Assembly (NCBI RefSeq): GCF_036323495.1
Contig: NZ_AP028947.1
Location: forward strand, 3,472,001-3,536,000
Direction of reading: 5' to 3'
From: Limnobacter thiooxidans
GTDB lineage: Bacteria; Pseudomonadota; Gammaproteobacteria; Burkholderiales; Burkholderiaceae_B
Length of the DNA stretch: 64,000 nt
The notes beneath the pieces are model-generated. The model was not told where the DNA came from. It did not search any database and saw nothing but the letters and a program-made list of their open reading frames with translations. Below, one piece after another: positions 15,279-23,648 of the stretch; the stretch's first letter is position 1; every line of letters begins with the position of its first letter. The position numbers were made by a program, and so were the translations under genes.

Positions 15279-17996
15279 TTATTGTACTTGAGCGCTTGAT
15301 TCAAGCGGCTTGCCCCAGCGTTTGACCGCGCCCAGGACCTTGTCAATCTGCAAGGGTTTGACCAGGACTTCATTCATGCCGGAATTGCGTGCCAGCTCGT
15401 GGTCAGCCTCCATCACGCCTGCAGTCAGTGCAAGAATGGGCAAGTGCGTCAGACCCATCTGCTCGCGAATGTGCCTGCAGGTGTCCATGCCATCCATGTC
15501 GGGCATTTGTACGTCCATCAGGCACACATCCACGCCCGATTGCCTGGGCTGGGACAACACATGAATGGCCGTCTGCCCAGATTCGGCCAAAATCACCTCG
15601 GCACCGTGGGTTTCGAGGATTTTTTTCAGAATCATGAGATTGAGCTTGTGGTCGTCCACTGCCAGCACCTTCAAACCAGTCAGAAACACCCACTCGTTGT
15701 GGTGTTTCTGTCGACTCACTGCCAAGGCCGTGCTGGCTGCGTCACCAGTCAGTTCCTGAAGGGTGTTTTTCAAGGCGGCAAATGACACGGGCTTCATCAA
15801 CACCGCATCGCATTGCCCGGCGGTCAAGGAGTCCTGAATCTGCTCCAGTTCCTTGGGCCGTACCATCAACGCCACGCGGGCCGTACCGGGCGCATGGACT
15901 TCCTTGATTTTCTGTGCAAGATCAAGACCTGTCATTTCTTTCAACTGGCTGTTGACAATGAACAGCCTGGGGCGGGTTCCCTGCGGCAAAGCCAACACTT
16001 GCTGCGAGTTGACGAAACCGAGTGAGGGCACGCCACACCATTCCGTCATCTGGTTCAAGCTGTCAAGCTGGGGTTTGAAGCTGTCCACAACCACCACATC
16101 GTAGGCCAATTCATTCGGCGAAGGCGTTCGGCTGCTTTGCGAGCCCATGCTCAACATCAACGAAAACGCAAACAGGCTTCCTTGCCCAGGTGCACTCACC
16201 GCAGAAATGGTGCCCCCCATCAGTTCAACCAGCTTCTGGCTGAGGGCCAAACCGATGCCGGTACCACCAAAGCGCCGTGAAATGGAGGAATCCGCCTGCG
16301 AAAACGATTGAAACAACCGTTTCATTGCAGCCGCATCCATGCCCAGGCCGGTGTCTTGAATCACAAAGCGAAGCGCGCAATTCTCAGCGTCAATCTGGTC
16401 CAGGGACACGCCCACCTTGACGTAGCCGTTTTCAGTGAACTTGATGGCATTGCCGGCCAGATTCACCAAAACTTGCCGCAGCTTGGTTTCGTCACCCATC
16501 AGGCTGTCTGGCACGTTGGGCGCCACAGACACGATGAACTCAATCGGCTTGTCGCGGAGGGCACCCGTCATGAGGTCAGTCAGGGAATCCAGGACATTGC
16601 GGACCGAAAACTGACGCGTTTCCAGCTCCATGGCACCCGCTTCAAGCTTGGTCACGTCCAGCACACCGCTGACCAGGTCAATCAAGCCACGGCCTGCATT
16701 TTCCAGTTTGCCCACAAATTCCAGCTGGGAAGAATCCAGTTTGCTCTGCTTCAGAATGTAGGCCAGGCCGACTACGGCATTCAAGGGCGTGCGAATTTCG
16801 TGGCTGATGTTGGACAGAAATTCACTTTTGGCTTTGTTGGCGGACTCAGCCTCTTCTTTGGCCTGCCGAATTTCTTCTTCCACCTGCTTGCGCGCGGTGA
16901 TGTTCTGGAAAGCCCCCCGAATCACCCAAGGTCTTCGCAATGCACCTTGACCCTGAAAAATCACCTCACCAAATACATGTACCCAAATCAGATTGCCCTT
17001 GTAGGTGCGCAGTTGCAGCTCAGCATTGACATTGCAGCCGGTGCGAACGGCATCGTCCAAGATCCTTGTGATTTTTTCTGCAGATTCCTCTGTGTAAAGG
17101 CCAAAAGATTCCTCCAGCGTGGGCTGCCGGGTGAAGTCTGCCTCCAGAATGTCGTAAACCTGTTTCGACCAGTTCAACTCGCTGGTGACCACATTCAAGG
17201 TCCAGGCGCCTACACCGCACATGCGGCCCGCCACTTCCAGCAAGTGAGTGCTTGCAGTGAGGTCACCCAGCCGGTTTTCAAGTTCAATTGCAAGCGCATC
17301 CAGGGCGCCAGCCACATCGCCCAGTTCGTCGCCTTCTGGCAAGCGACAGCGAGCAGCCAGGTTGCCGCGCCTCATTTCATTGGCCATGCTTTCAATGTGC
17401 TCAAGAGGTTTTACCACCCGGAATCGAATCAGCAACAAGAGCAAAAAAGCATTGGCCGCGAACAGGCCTGCAAACATCAAGACGATCTCTTTCCGCTTTT
17501 GAGTCAAACCCTCATAACGCGTGAAAGCCATGTCGGCCACCTTGTAACTCAGCTCACTGAGCTGTTCAGCCTCGGCAATCAGGCGATCGGTCAATACACT
17601 GTTCCGGCGCAAACTCAAGGTATTGTCCCGTTCGGGAATCGAACTGGCGAAGCCACTGAAAAGACCGGCCAGGTCGCCCAGCCGTTCTTCCAGCCGGGCT
17701 GATAATTCTGCACTTTCTTCCGAAAAACTTAGTGCATCCAATTCGTTGGAAATGGACTGGTGGACCGCCCACCATTGGCGAGTATTGGTCTCTGTGTTAT
17801 AGGTGGACACCGTGTGCGTCAACACCAACATGCGCGTGGACAAACGCGAAATTTGTTTCGCGGCCTCGTACTGCTTCAGGATTTCGTTACGCTCCTGATT
17901 GATGGAAAGTACAGTTGCAGTAGCAGCGATGGTCAGGCCCATCAATAACATCAGGGCGATCAAGACGCCGTGCTTAAGTCGAATCAAAGGTTTCAT
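15279..17996 (-). CDS. Hybrid histidine kinase with helical sensor, HAMP, PAS, HisKA, HATPase, pseudo-receiver and receiver
   Basis: A protein of 905 residues. Membrane segments at about 8-30 and 170-192 enclose a helical periplasmic sensor. HAMP (about 193-245, 'VVKPLEHIESMANEMRRGNL') leads to a PAS domain (about 255-370, 'MCGVGAWTLNVVTSELNW'). HisKA has His399 in 'FLSNISHEIRTPLNA'. The ATPase domain shows 'NLAGNAIKFTENG' and 'GTGIGLALS'. The first receiver-like segment (about 645-755) has Asn where the phospho-Asp should be ('LFIVNSQLKEMTG') but keeps the Lys ('VLMKPVS'). The second receiver has Asp828 ('CLMDVQMPDMDG'). The start ATG overlaps the stop of the upstream binding-protein gene in ATGA, which points to translational coupling and to sensing through that protein. 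Confidence 0.93.
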   Translation of the reverse strand: MKPLIRLKHGVLIALMLLMGLTIAATATVLSINQERNEILKQYEAAKQISRLSTRMLVLTHTVSTYNTETNTRQWWAVHQSISNELDALSFSEESAELSARLEERLGDLAGLFSGFASSIPERDNTLSLRRNSVLTDRLIAEAEQLSELSYKVADMAFTRYEGLTQKRKEIVLMFAGLFAANAFLLLLLIRFRVVKPLEHIESMANEMRRGNLAARCRLPEGDELGDVAGALDALAIELENRLGDLTASTHLLEVAGRMCGVGAWTLNVVTSELNWSKQVYDILEADFTRQPTLEESFGLYTEESAEKITRILDDAVRTGCNVNAELQLRTYKGNLIWVHVFGEVIFQGQGALRRPWVIRGAFQNITARKQVEEEIRQAKEEAESANKAKSEFLSNISHEIRTPLNAVVGLAYILKQSKLDSSQLEFVGKLENAGRGLIDLVSGVLDVTKLEAGAMELETRQFSVRNVLDSLTDLMTGALRDKPIEFIVSVAPNVPDSLMGDETKLRQVLVNLAGNAIKFTENGYVKVGVSLDQIDAENCALRFVIQDTGLGMDAAAMKRLFQSFSQADSSISRRFGGTGIGLALSQKLVELMGGTISAVSAPGQGSLFAFSLMLSMGSQSSRTPSPNELAYDVVVVDSFKPQLDSLNQMTEWCGVPSLGFVNSQQVLALPQGTRPRLFIVNSQLKEMTGLDLAQKIKEVHAPGTARVALMVRPKELEQIQDSLTAGQCDAVLMKPVSFAALKNTLQELTGDAASTALAVSRQKHHNEWVFLTGLKVLAVDDHKLNLMILKKILETHGAEVILAESGQTAIHVLSQPRQSGVDVCLMDVQMPDMDGMDTCRHIREQMGLTHLPILALTAGVMEADHELARNSGMNEVLVKPLQIDKVLGAVKRWGKPLESSAQVQ

Positions 17997-18982
17997 GGGT
18001 ATACAAAATCCACAGCGTTGGGCCTGATCTTTCGCAACAGACTGGAATCAATAAAATGCAGGAACTCCGGGTCGGCCAGGGACTGGCTTACATGACCTTC
18101 CCCACGCGCCCAACGCGCCTGGCCTTGCAGAGTGGTCACCAGGGATTGCTGCAAGGTCAACTCAAACTGGTAATCGGACCAAACCACCTTGATGGTTTCC
18201 GGATCCATGCCGACGTCCCGCGCCAGAATCTGCCGCGCTTCTGCCGGATTTTTCTTGATGAACTGGATGGCTTCATCCAACGCGGCCAGTACGCCCGTCA
18301 TTTTGCGCAGTTGGGTCAACCGGTAGTTGTTGTTTGCAAGCAGGTTGAAGGTTTGGCTGTACAGCTTGGGGGAATCAAGCACGGTGACCGTGTTGCCTCC
18401 CAAGCCTCGAGCTGCGTAGCCCCAGGGCTCCCAAGCAGAAACGGCATCGACCTCACCCTTTGACAGGGCCATGGCCAATGCTTCTGGAAGCATGGGCACC
18501 GCCACAATGGATTGGGGATCAATGCCGTAATACAGCAACAGCAAATCCTTGTAGTAATGGGACGCGGTTTTATTGACAAACCCAATGCGCTTGCCCACCA
18601 AGGCCTTGACACCGCCCTTGATGATCTCTTTGCGCACCACAAACTTCATATCGTCTTTGTTGGTGGCGAATGTGGCAATCAAGGTGATTGGCCTGCCTTC
18701 AAACACCTCAAACATGAAAGGCAGTTCGGACGCAGTGGCCATGTCGGCACGGCCTTCGATCATTTCCTTTATGCAACGGCTGCCACCCAGGCATTCAACC
18801 AATGCTGGCTGCACTTTGTGGCGGGCGAACAGGTTTTTTTCCCGCGCCACGTAAAAAGGCAAAGACAAGGGTGATTTGGACACTGCAATGCGGGGCTCGC
18901 TTGACCAGGCAATCGAACAAAGGCCCGCCAGCGCGCAAAACAGCATGGTAAAAATACGCCGAAAAGGGTGGGGCTTGGGCAC
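17993..18982 (-). CDS. NitT/TauT-type (NMT1/SsuA-like) periplasmic binding protein coupled to a kinase
   Basis: A 329-residue protein with a signal peptide of about 28 residues ('FCALAGLCSIAWSS'). The mature part is the type-2 binding fold of the sulfonate/nitrate/thiamine-precursor family: 'IAVSKSPLSLPFYVAREKNL', 'GRADMATASELPFMFEVFEG', 'GKRIGFVNKTASHYYKDLLL' and 'SKGEVDAVSAWEPWG'. No ABC permease or ATPase gene is next to it. Instead its last bases overlap the start of a hybrid kinase by 4 bp. It is therefore more likely a sensory co-receptor, as TorT is for TorS and LuxP for LuxQ, than a transport component. The ligand is unknown; small sulfonates, nitrate-like anions or pyrimidines are family substrates. 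Confidence 0.88.
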   Translation of the reverse strand: MPKPHPFRRIFTMLFCALAGLCSIAWSSEPRIAVSKSPLSLPFYVAREKNLFARHKVQPALVECLGGSRCIKEMIEGRADMATASELPFMFEVFEGRPITLIATFATNKDDMKFVVRKEIIKGGVKALVGKRIGFVNKTASHYYKDLLLLYYGIDPQSIVAVPMLPEALAMALSKGEVDAVSAWEPWGYAARGLGGNTVTVLDSPKLYSQTFNLLANNNYRLTQLRKMTGVLAALDEAIQFIKKNPAEARQILARDVGMDPETIKVVWSDYQFELTLQQSLVTTLQGQARWARGEGHVSQSLADPEFLHFIDSSLLRKIRPNAVDFVYP

Positions 18983-19050
18983 GGGTCAGCTTATCAAAAA
19001 GGTTAACCCATCTAGCATGCTCACTTTACAAACAAGCAATTCAGTAATGA

Positions 19051-19066
19051 GGGGGTATTCACCCCC
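19051..19066. repeat. GC-rich hairpin between the acylase stop and the binding-protein gene
   Basis: GGGGGT (19051-19056) and ACCCCC (19061-19066) pair across a 4-base loop. It follows the acylase gene in transcription order and precedes the binding-protein/kinase genes. There is no T-run in the minus direction, so it is at best a weak terminator or an operator. Confidence 0.35.
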
Positions 19067-19109
19067 CTATTTTGTAACTTTACACTTGTTGTCAATTGGC
19101 CCTGTTTTT

Positions 19110-21854
19110 TCAACCCCCCACTTTGGGCACCTTCAAAACCTTGGCTTCGCCAATTTTAGCCGCCTCGATTTGCGCATCGGTGTACGGAAGGCGGTGCCAG
19201 TTCTTTTGTGAATACGCCTTGGTGTAATCATCGAAATGCGGGCTGGCCGGGTCGGTGGACACCGAATAGGTCAGGAATGCATCGGCTTGCGGCGTGCCAT
19301 TTTCATCCCAGGTCACGGCCTGAATGTAGCTGTTGCCATAAGTGACCTTGTAGCCTTCGGCATCCAGGCGATCAGGCTCAGTGCTCACAATGGTGAACGC
19401 GCCTTCAGGGCTGGTGCCGCCAAAAATTGGCGTGGCACTTGCGTGTATTCCCGACTTCTGAATGGAGCCCAAAGGCGCATCCAGCGCAAAACCGGCTGAC
19501 TGAACGGCCTGAATGGCATCGCCAAACGCAGCCAGCGTGAATGGATTGGCCACATTCAGAGTATTGGGCGTGTTCACCGGATTGGATGCACTGAACCCGT
19601 TGGCCCACAGGTTGGTGGGCAGTGAAACAGGCAGCGGGTTGTCGATTGGCAAATGCAATTGCGGAACACCCACGGGCAAACCACCGGGGTTGGCAATGGC
19701 ACGGCTCCAGAATTCACGCCACAGGTGGGCACCCTTGCTGTCAAGGTTGGCTTTGCCGTCCCAGGCTGACAATGCACCACAAGCCGGAGCGGTTTGAACC
19801 GGCATCAGGTTGCTGCCCAACACAACGGGCAGTTTGCACACCGTGTCCAGCACGGTCTGTTTGGCCAGGGTGGCAGAATGGATTTCGCTGCTCAGTGCAA
19901 TGTCTTTCAGGTTGTCCTGCGTGAACTTGTTGCCCGCCCGGCCGTCTGTGCCTGCCAATCGCCGTTCGGCCTGCAGGGTGCACAGGCGTGTGCGCAAAGT
20001 TCGCTCGGCGTTTTCATCACCAATAATTCGCGCAAATCCCACCAAAGGTTGTTTGGGGTTGGTCAGCCAGTAACTGTCGTTGCAATTGGTGACATAGTCG
20101 TCGCGCATCAGTTTGGGCAGGTTGCCTGCACCAAAAATGCCGGGGGCCGGGGCGTCCGGGTCGCTGCCCCATTCACAGGCCTGCCGGCTTCCGTTCAGCA
20201 CTGGCAAGCCAGGCGACAATTGCCCCACCACGGTATTGAAGGGTTCTGCCGCGCAGCTGGCCACTTTGGCATTGGTCACGTGCGGCACCACCGTCACGTC
20301 GCCATAGTAAGCCGGCTTGCCCGGCCCGCTGGCGACCGTATTGACCCAAGGCACACCCAATTCACTGCCGTGCAGGCCAATGAACTCTTCCAGCGACTTG
20401 GCCATGTTCCATTTTGCAAATTGGTTGATCAGTCGGTCGTTTTCCAGGTTGGCATCGCGCAGGCTGAAGCCCATCAACTGGTTCCAGCCCAATACCGGAA
20501 CACCACTGGCTTGCAGCACCAGCATGGGCCCAAAATGCGACCTGTACAGGGTGCGCTGCTGCTTGGTGATACTGCCATTGGCCTGCTTCACTTCAATTTC
20601 AATCGGCAGCGCGATCATGTCCCGCATTTCCCCGTCGTACATGTATTGCGTGGGGTTGGCGGGGTTGATCTGCAACTGGTACAACGTAAACCGGAAGGCG
20701 GTTGACACCGTGTGGCTCCAGGCCACGTGTTCATTGAAGCCAATCAACACTGCAGGCACGCCGTACAGGCCCACACCCATGATGTCCATTGCCTTTTCGC
20801 CATTCAATTCCAGAACGTTGTGGCTTGGGTAAAGGCGTTCTGTGCCCTTCCAGGGAAAGTGCGGGTTGCCGTACACCAGCGACTCGCCATTGGCGGTTGC
20901 ATCCTTGCCAAAGGCGTACATGTTGCTGCCGAAATGGTCCTTGTTTTGCATGGCCGTAAAGGGGTTGGGCGATGCCTTCAACAAGGCCACTTGCTGAGCA
21001 GGGCTTAGGTCAATCCCTTTGAAGTTGGCCTTGGAGTCGGCTTTATTGCCAGCGTTGGCCACCGGCAATGCGGAAAGCCCTGGCAGGGCTGGCAGGCCGG
21101 GCGCAGCGCCGCCGGCAGGCAAGCCGGGCAACAGGCCCGGTGGTTGGGCGTTGCCAATTTCGGTGACAAACACCGAGCTGCTGGCCAGCACGGCCAAACG
21201 CACAAAACGGCGGTACAGGTCGTCGGTGGTCACGGGTTTCAGCCACTCCGCATTGGCGCAGGCTGCGTGTGCTGGTACCTTGCTGCCATCGGGTTTCGTG
21301 TACTGGTGTTCTCCGGCTTTCAATTCCGAAATGTAACGGTTCATGCCATCGGCATAGCCTGTCACCACTTTCTGGTAATCGGGAATGGTTTTGTCGCGGG
21401 TGCGTTGCCAGGCGTTGCGCACCACGCCGTCTGCGCCCTCTTCCTCAAAAGCGAACAGGCTTTTCCAGAAAAAGTCGCTGGCCACATTGTTGGCCGTCGA
21501 CCCATTTGCTGGAATACTGTAACTGCCATCGGGACCAAAAAATCGTGACCGTTCCCCGCGAATGGTCAGCAGGTCTTCCAGAAACACGCACAGGTTGTCT
21601 TGCGCAAAAGCATAGCCTTGCCCGTAACCCAGGCTACCGAAGTCTTTCGCGCGAATGTGGGGCACACCGTAGGTGGTGCGGGTAATGCTGACGTCGTATT
21701 GAAGTTCGACTTCGCTGGGGTTGGTGCGGCCATCGGTGCCCGCAATGTCGTCCCGGTTGCTGCCCAAACAGGCTGTCAACACCAGCACAGCTGCGCTTGC
21801 TGTTGCAACCAATCGCGCACGCCGCAACGCGGCCCTGTTGTTCAAGCCTGTCAT
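19110..21854 (-). CDS. Penicillin-acylase family Ntn hydrolase (AAC/PvdQ-like acylase), predicted lipoprotein
   Basis: A protein of about 914 residues. The N-terminus has a signal with a lipobox ending 'LVLTAC' (Cys near residue 29), so it should be lipid-anchored. The nucleophile that begins the beta subunit after self-cleavage is Ser at about 310 in 'KDHFGSNMYAFGKDA', followed by 'GNPHFPWKGTERLYPSHN', typical of aculeacin/AHL acylases. The region just before cleavage contains a Pro/Gly/Leu-rich insertion ('PGLPALPGLSALP'). These enzymes remove fatty acyl chains from amides such as acyl-homoserine lactones or lipopeptides. Three in-frame starts lie together (GTG 21860, GTG 21857, ATG 21854) after GGAG; ATG is chosen by spacing. 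It is divergent from mmsA with a perfect palindrome between them. Confidence 0.9.
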   Translation of the reverse strand: MTGLNNRAALRRARLVATASAAVLVLTACLGSNRDDIAGTDGRTNPSEVELQYDVSITRTTYGVPHIRAKDFGSLGYGQGYAFAQDNLCVFLEDLLTIRGERSRFFGPDGSYSIPANGSTANNVASDFFWKSLFAFEEEGADGVVRNAWQRTRDKTIPDYQKVVTGYADGMNRYISELKAGEHQYTKPDGSKVPAHAACANAEWLKPVTTDDLYRRFVRLAVLASSSVFVTEIGNAQPPGLLPGLPAGGAAPGLPALPGLSALPVANAGNKADSKANFKGIDLSPAQQVALLKASPNPFTAMQNKDHFGSNMYAFGKDATANGESLVYGNPHFPWKGTERLYPSHNVLELNGEKAMDIMGVGLYGVPAVLIGFNEHVAWSHTVSTAFRFTLYQLQINPANPTQYMYDGEMRDMIALPIEIEVKQANGSITKQQRTLYRSHFGPMLVLQASGVPVLGWNQLMGFSLRDANLENDRLINQFAKWNMAKSLEEFIGLHGSELGVPWVNTVASGPGKPAYYGDVTVVPHVTNAKVASCAAEPFNTVVGQLSPGLPVLNGSRQACEWGSDPDAPAPGIFGAGNLPKLMRDDYVTNCNDSYWLTNPKQPLVGFARIIGDENAERTLRTRLCTLQAERRLAGTDGRAGNKFTQDNLKDIALSSEIHSATLAKQTVLDTVCKLPVVLGSNLMPVQTAPACGALSAWDGKANLDSKGAHLWREFWSRAIANPGGLPVGVPQLHLPIDNPLPVSLPTNLWANGFSASNPVNTPNTLNVANPFTLAAFGDAIQAVQSAGFALDAPLGSIQKSGIHASATPIFGGTSPEGAFTIVSTEPDRLDAEGYKVTYGNSYIQAVTWDENGTPQADAFLTYSVSTDPASPHFDDYTKAYSQKNWHRLPYTDAQIEAAKIGEAKVLKVPKVGG

Positions 21855-21949
21855 CACCACCGTCTCCTCTGCTTTTTTTCGGCCCTATTCATTGCAGGCC
21901 TTGTCTAACTCATACCGCCGCAAACAGAAAATGGATTAAAAATCAGTGC

Positions 21950-21972
21950 TTTACTGACACTGTGTCAGTAAA
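21950..21972. promoter_or_regulatory. Perfect 11+1+11 palindrome between acylase and mmsA genes
   Basis: TTTACTGACAC (21950-21960) and GTGTCAGTAAA (21962-21972) are exact inverted copies around one base. It lies in the 230-bp divergent promoter region, about 96 bp from the acylase start and 112 bp from mmsA. The form is that of a dimeric repressor operator (TetR or GntR type). No regulator gene is adjacent. Confidence 0.6.
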
Positions 21973-22084
21973 TTTTTGATCTACCTCACAATTTCCCCTG
22001 CTTGGTGTAAGCACCGATTCAACAGGCCACTGCCTTGCGCCACAATACTCAGCTTCCAGAGGCAAATCAGCGGGCTTTTACACC

Positions 22085-23596
22085 ATGCAACCCTACACAA
22101 ACGATCAAACAGTCGCCCACTTCATCAATGGCAACAGCCTGAGCAAATCAGGCTCAAAAACAGCCAATGTGTTCAACCCGTCGCTTGGGGCAGTGGCCCG
22201 CCAGGTTGAGTTGGCCGATGTGGCTACCGTCAACACCGCTGTTGAAGCCGCCAAGGCCGCCCTGCCCGCCTGGGCCAACAAGCCCCCGTTGCAACGCGCG
22301 CGCATCATGAACAAATTCCTGGGGCTGATGAACCAGCACCGTGACGAACTGGCCGCCATCATCACGGCCGAACACGGCAAGGTATTCACCGACGCTCAAG
22401 GCGAGGTCAGCCGTGGCATCGACATCATTGAATTTGCCTGCGGCATTCCCCAACTGCTGAAAGGCGATTACACCGAGCAGGTGTCCACCAACATCGACAA
22501 CTGGACCCTGCGCCAGCCCGTGGGCGTGGTGGCCGGCATTACGCCATTCAACTTTCCGTGCATGGTGCCTTGCTGGATGTTCCCCGTGGCCATTGCCTGC
22601 GGCAACACCTTCGTGCTGAAACCCAGCGAACGCGACCCCAGCGCCGCCAATTTCATGGCGAACCTGTTGAAAGAAGCTGGCCTGCCCGACGGCGTGTTCA
22701 ACGTGGTGCACGGCGACAAGCTGGCGGTTGAAACCTTGCTGAACCACCCGGATGTGGCCGCATTAAGCTTTGTGGGCTCCACACCCATTGCCAAATTCAT
22801 TTACGAAACCGGTGCACGCAACGGCAAGCGCGTGCAGGCCCTGGGCGGTGCGAAAAACCACTTGCTAGTCATGCCCGATGCAGACCTGGACCAGGTCACC
22901 GACGCATTGATCGGTGCCGCATACGGCAGTGCGGGGGAACGCTGCATGGCCATTTCCGTAGCGGTACTGGTGGGCGATGTGGGTGACCGCCTGATCCCCA
23001 AACTGGCTGAGCGCTTGAAAACCCTGAAAGTGACCGACGGCATGGATTTGTCCGCCGAAATGGGCCCAATTGTGACCGCCGAAGCGCTGAAGCGCATTGA
23101 AGACTACGTGCAAATTGGCGTGGACGAAGGCGCTACCCTGGTGGTGGATGGCCGTGGCCAGAAGCCTGCGGGTTTCGAGAATGGTTTTTACACCGGCGGC
23201 ACACTGTTCGACGACGTCAAACCCAAAATGCGCATTTACCTGGAAGAAATTTTCGGGCCGGTGCTAGGTTGCGTGCGCGTGGCCAACTTTGCCGAAGGGC
23301 TTGAATTGATCAACAGCCACCAGTACGGTAACGGCGTCAGCTGCTACACCCGCGACGGCAATGTGGCCCGTGAATTCGGGCGCCAGGTGCAGGTGGGCAT
23401 GGTGGGCATCAACGTGCCAATTCCAGTGCCTATGGCTTGGCACGGCTTTGGCGGCTGGAAGGCTAGCCTGTTTGGCGACATGCACGCCTATGGCGAAGAA
23501 GGCGTGCGTTTTTATACTCGCCAGAAGTCCATCATGCAGCGCTGGCCAGATAGCATCGAGAAAGGGGCTGAATTCGTGATGCCCACCTCGAAATAA
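22085..23596 (+). CDS. mmsA: CoA-acylating methylmalonate-semialdehyde dehydrogenase
   Basis: A cytoplasmic aldehyde dehydrogenase of 503 residues, the usual length for MmsA. It oxidises methylmalonate or malonate semialdehyde with NAD+ and CoA to propionyl- or acetyl-CoA, the last steps of valine, inositol and beta-alanine breakdown. Family-typical segments are '[19 protein letters not shown]' and the nucleophile Cys287 in '[14 protein letters not shown]'. The C-terminal 'KSIMQRWP' is also typical. It is divergent from the acylase gene and shares a palindromic putative operator with it. The usual partner mmsB is absent here. The SulP-like transporter gene follows after 52 bp and may be co-transcribed. 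Confidence 0.95.
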   Translation: MQPYTNDQTVAHFINGNSLSKSGSKTANVFNPSLGAVARQVELADVATVNTAVEAAKAALPAWANKPPLQRARIMNKFLGLMNQHRDELAAIITAEHGKVFTDAQGEVSRGIDIIEFACGIPQLLKGDYTEQVSTNIDNWTLRQPVGVVAGITPFNFPCMVPCWMFPVAIACGNTFVLKPSERDPSAANFMANLLKEAGLPDGVFNVVHGDKLAVETLLNHPDVAALSFVGSTPIAKFIYETGARNGKRVQALGGAKNHLLVMPDADLDQVTDALIGAAYGSAGERCMAISVAVLVGDVGDRLIPKLAERLKTLKVTDGMDLSAEMGPIVTAEALKRIEDYVQIGVDEGATLVVDGRGQKPAGFENGFYTGGTLFDDVKPKMRIYLEEIFGPVLGCVRVANFAEGLELINSHQYGNGVSCYTRDGNVAREFGRQVQVGMVGINVPIPVPMAWHGFGGWKASLFGDMHAYGEEGVRFYTRQKSIMQRWPDSIEKGAEFVMPTSK

Positions 23597-23648
23597 ACCA
23601 ATTCGCGTAGACTGCTTTTAATCCAACCTTGGCTGCGCGAATTTTTCC

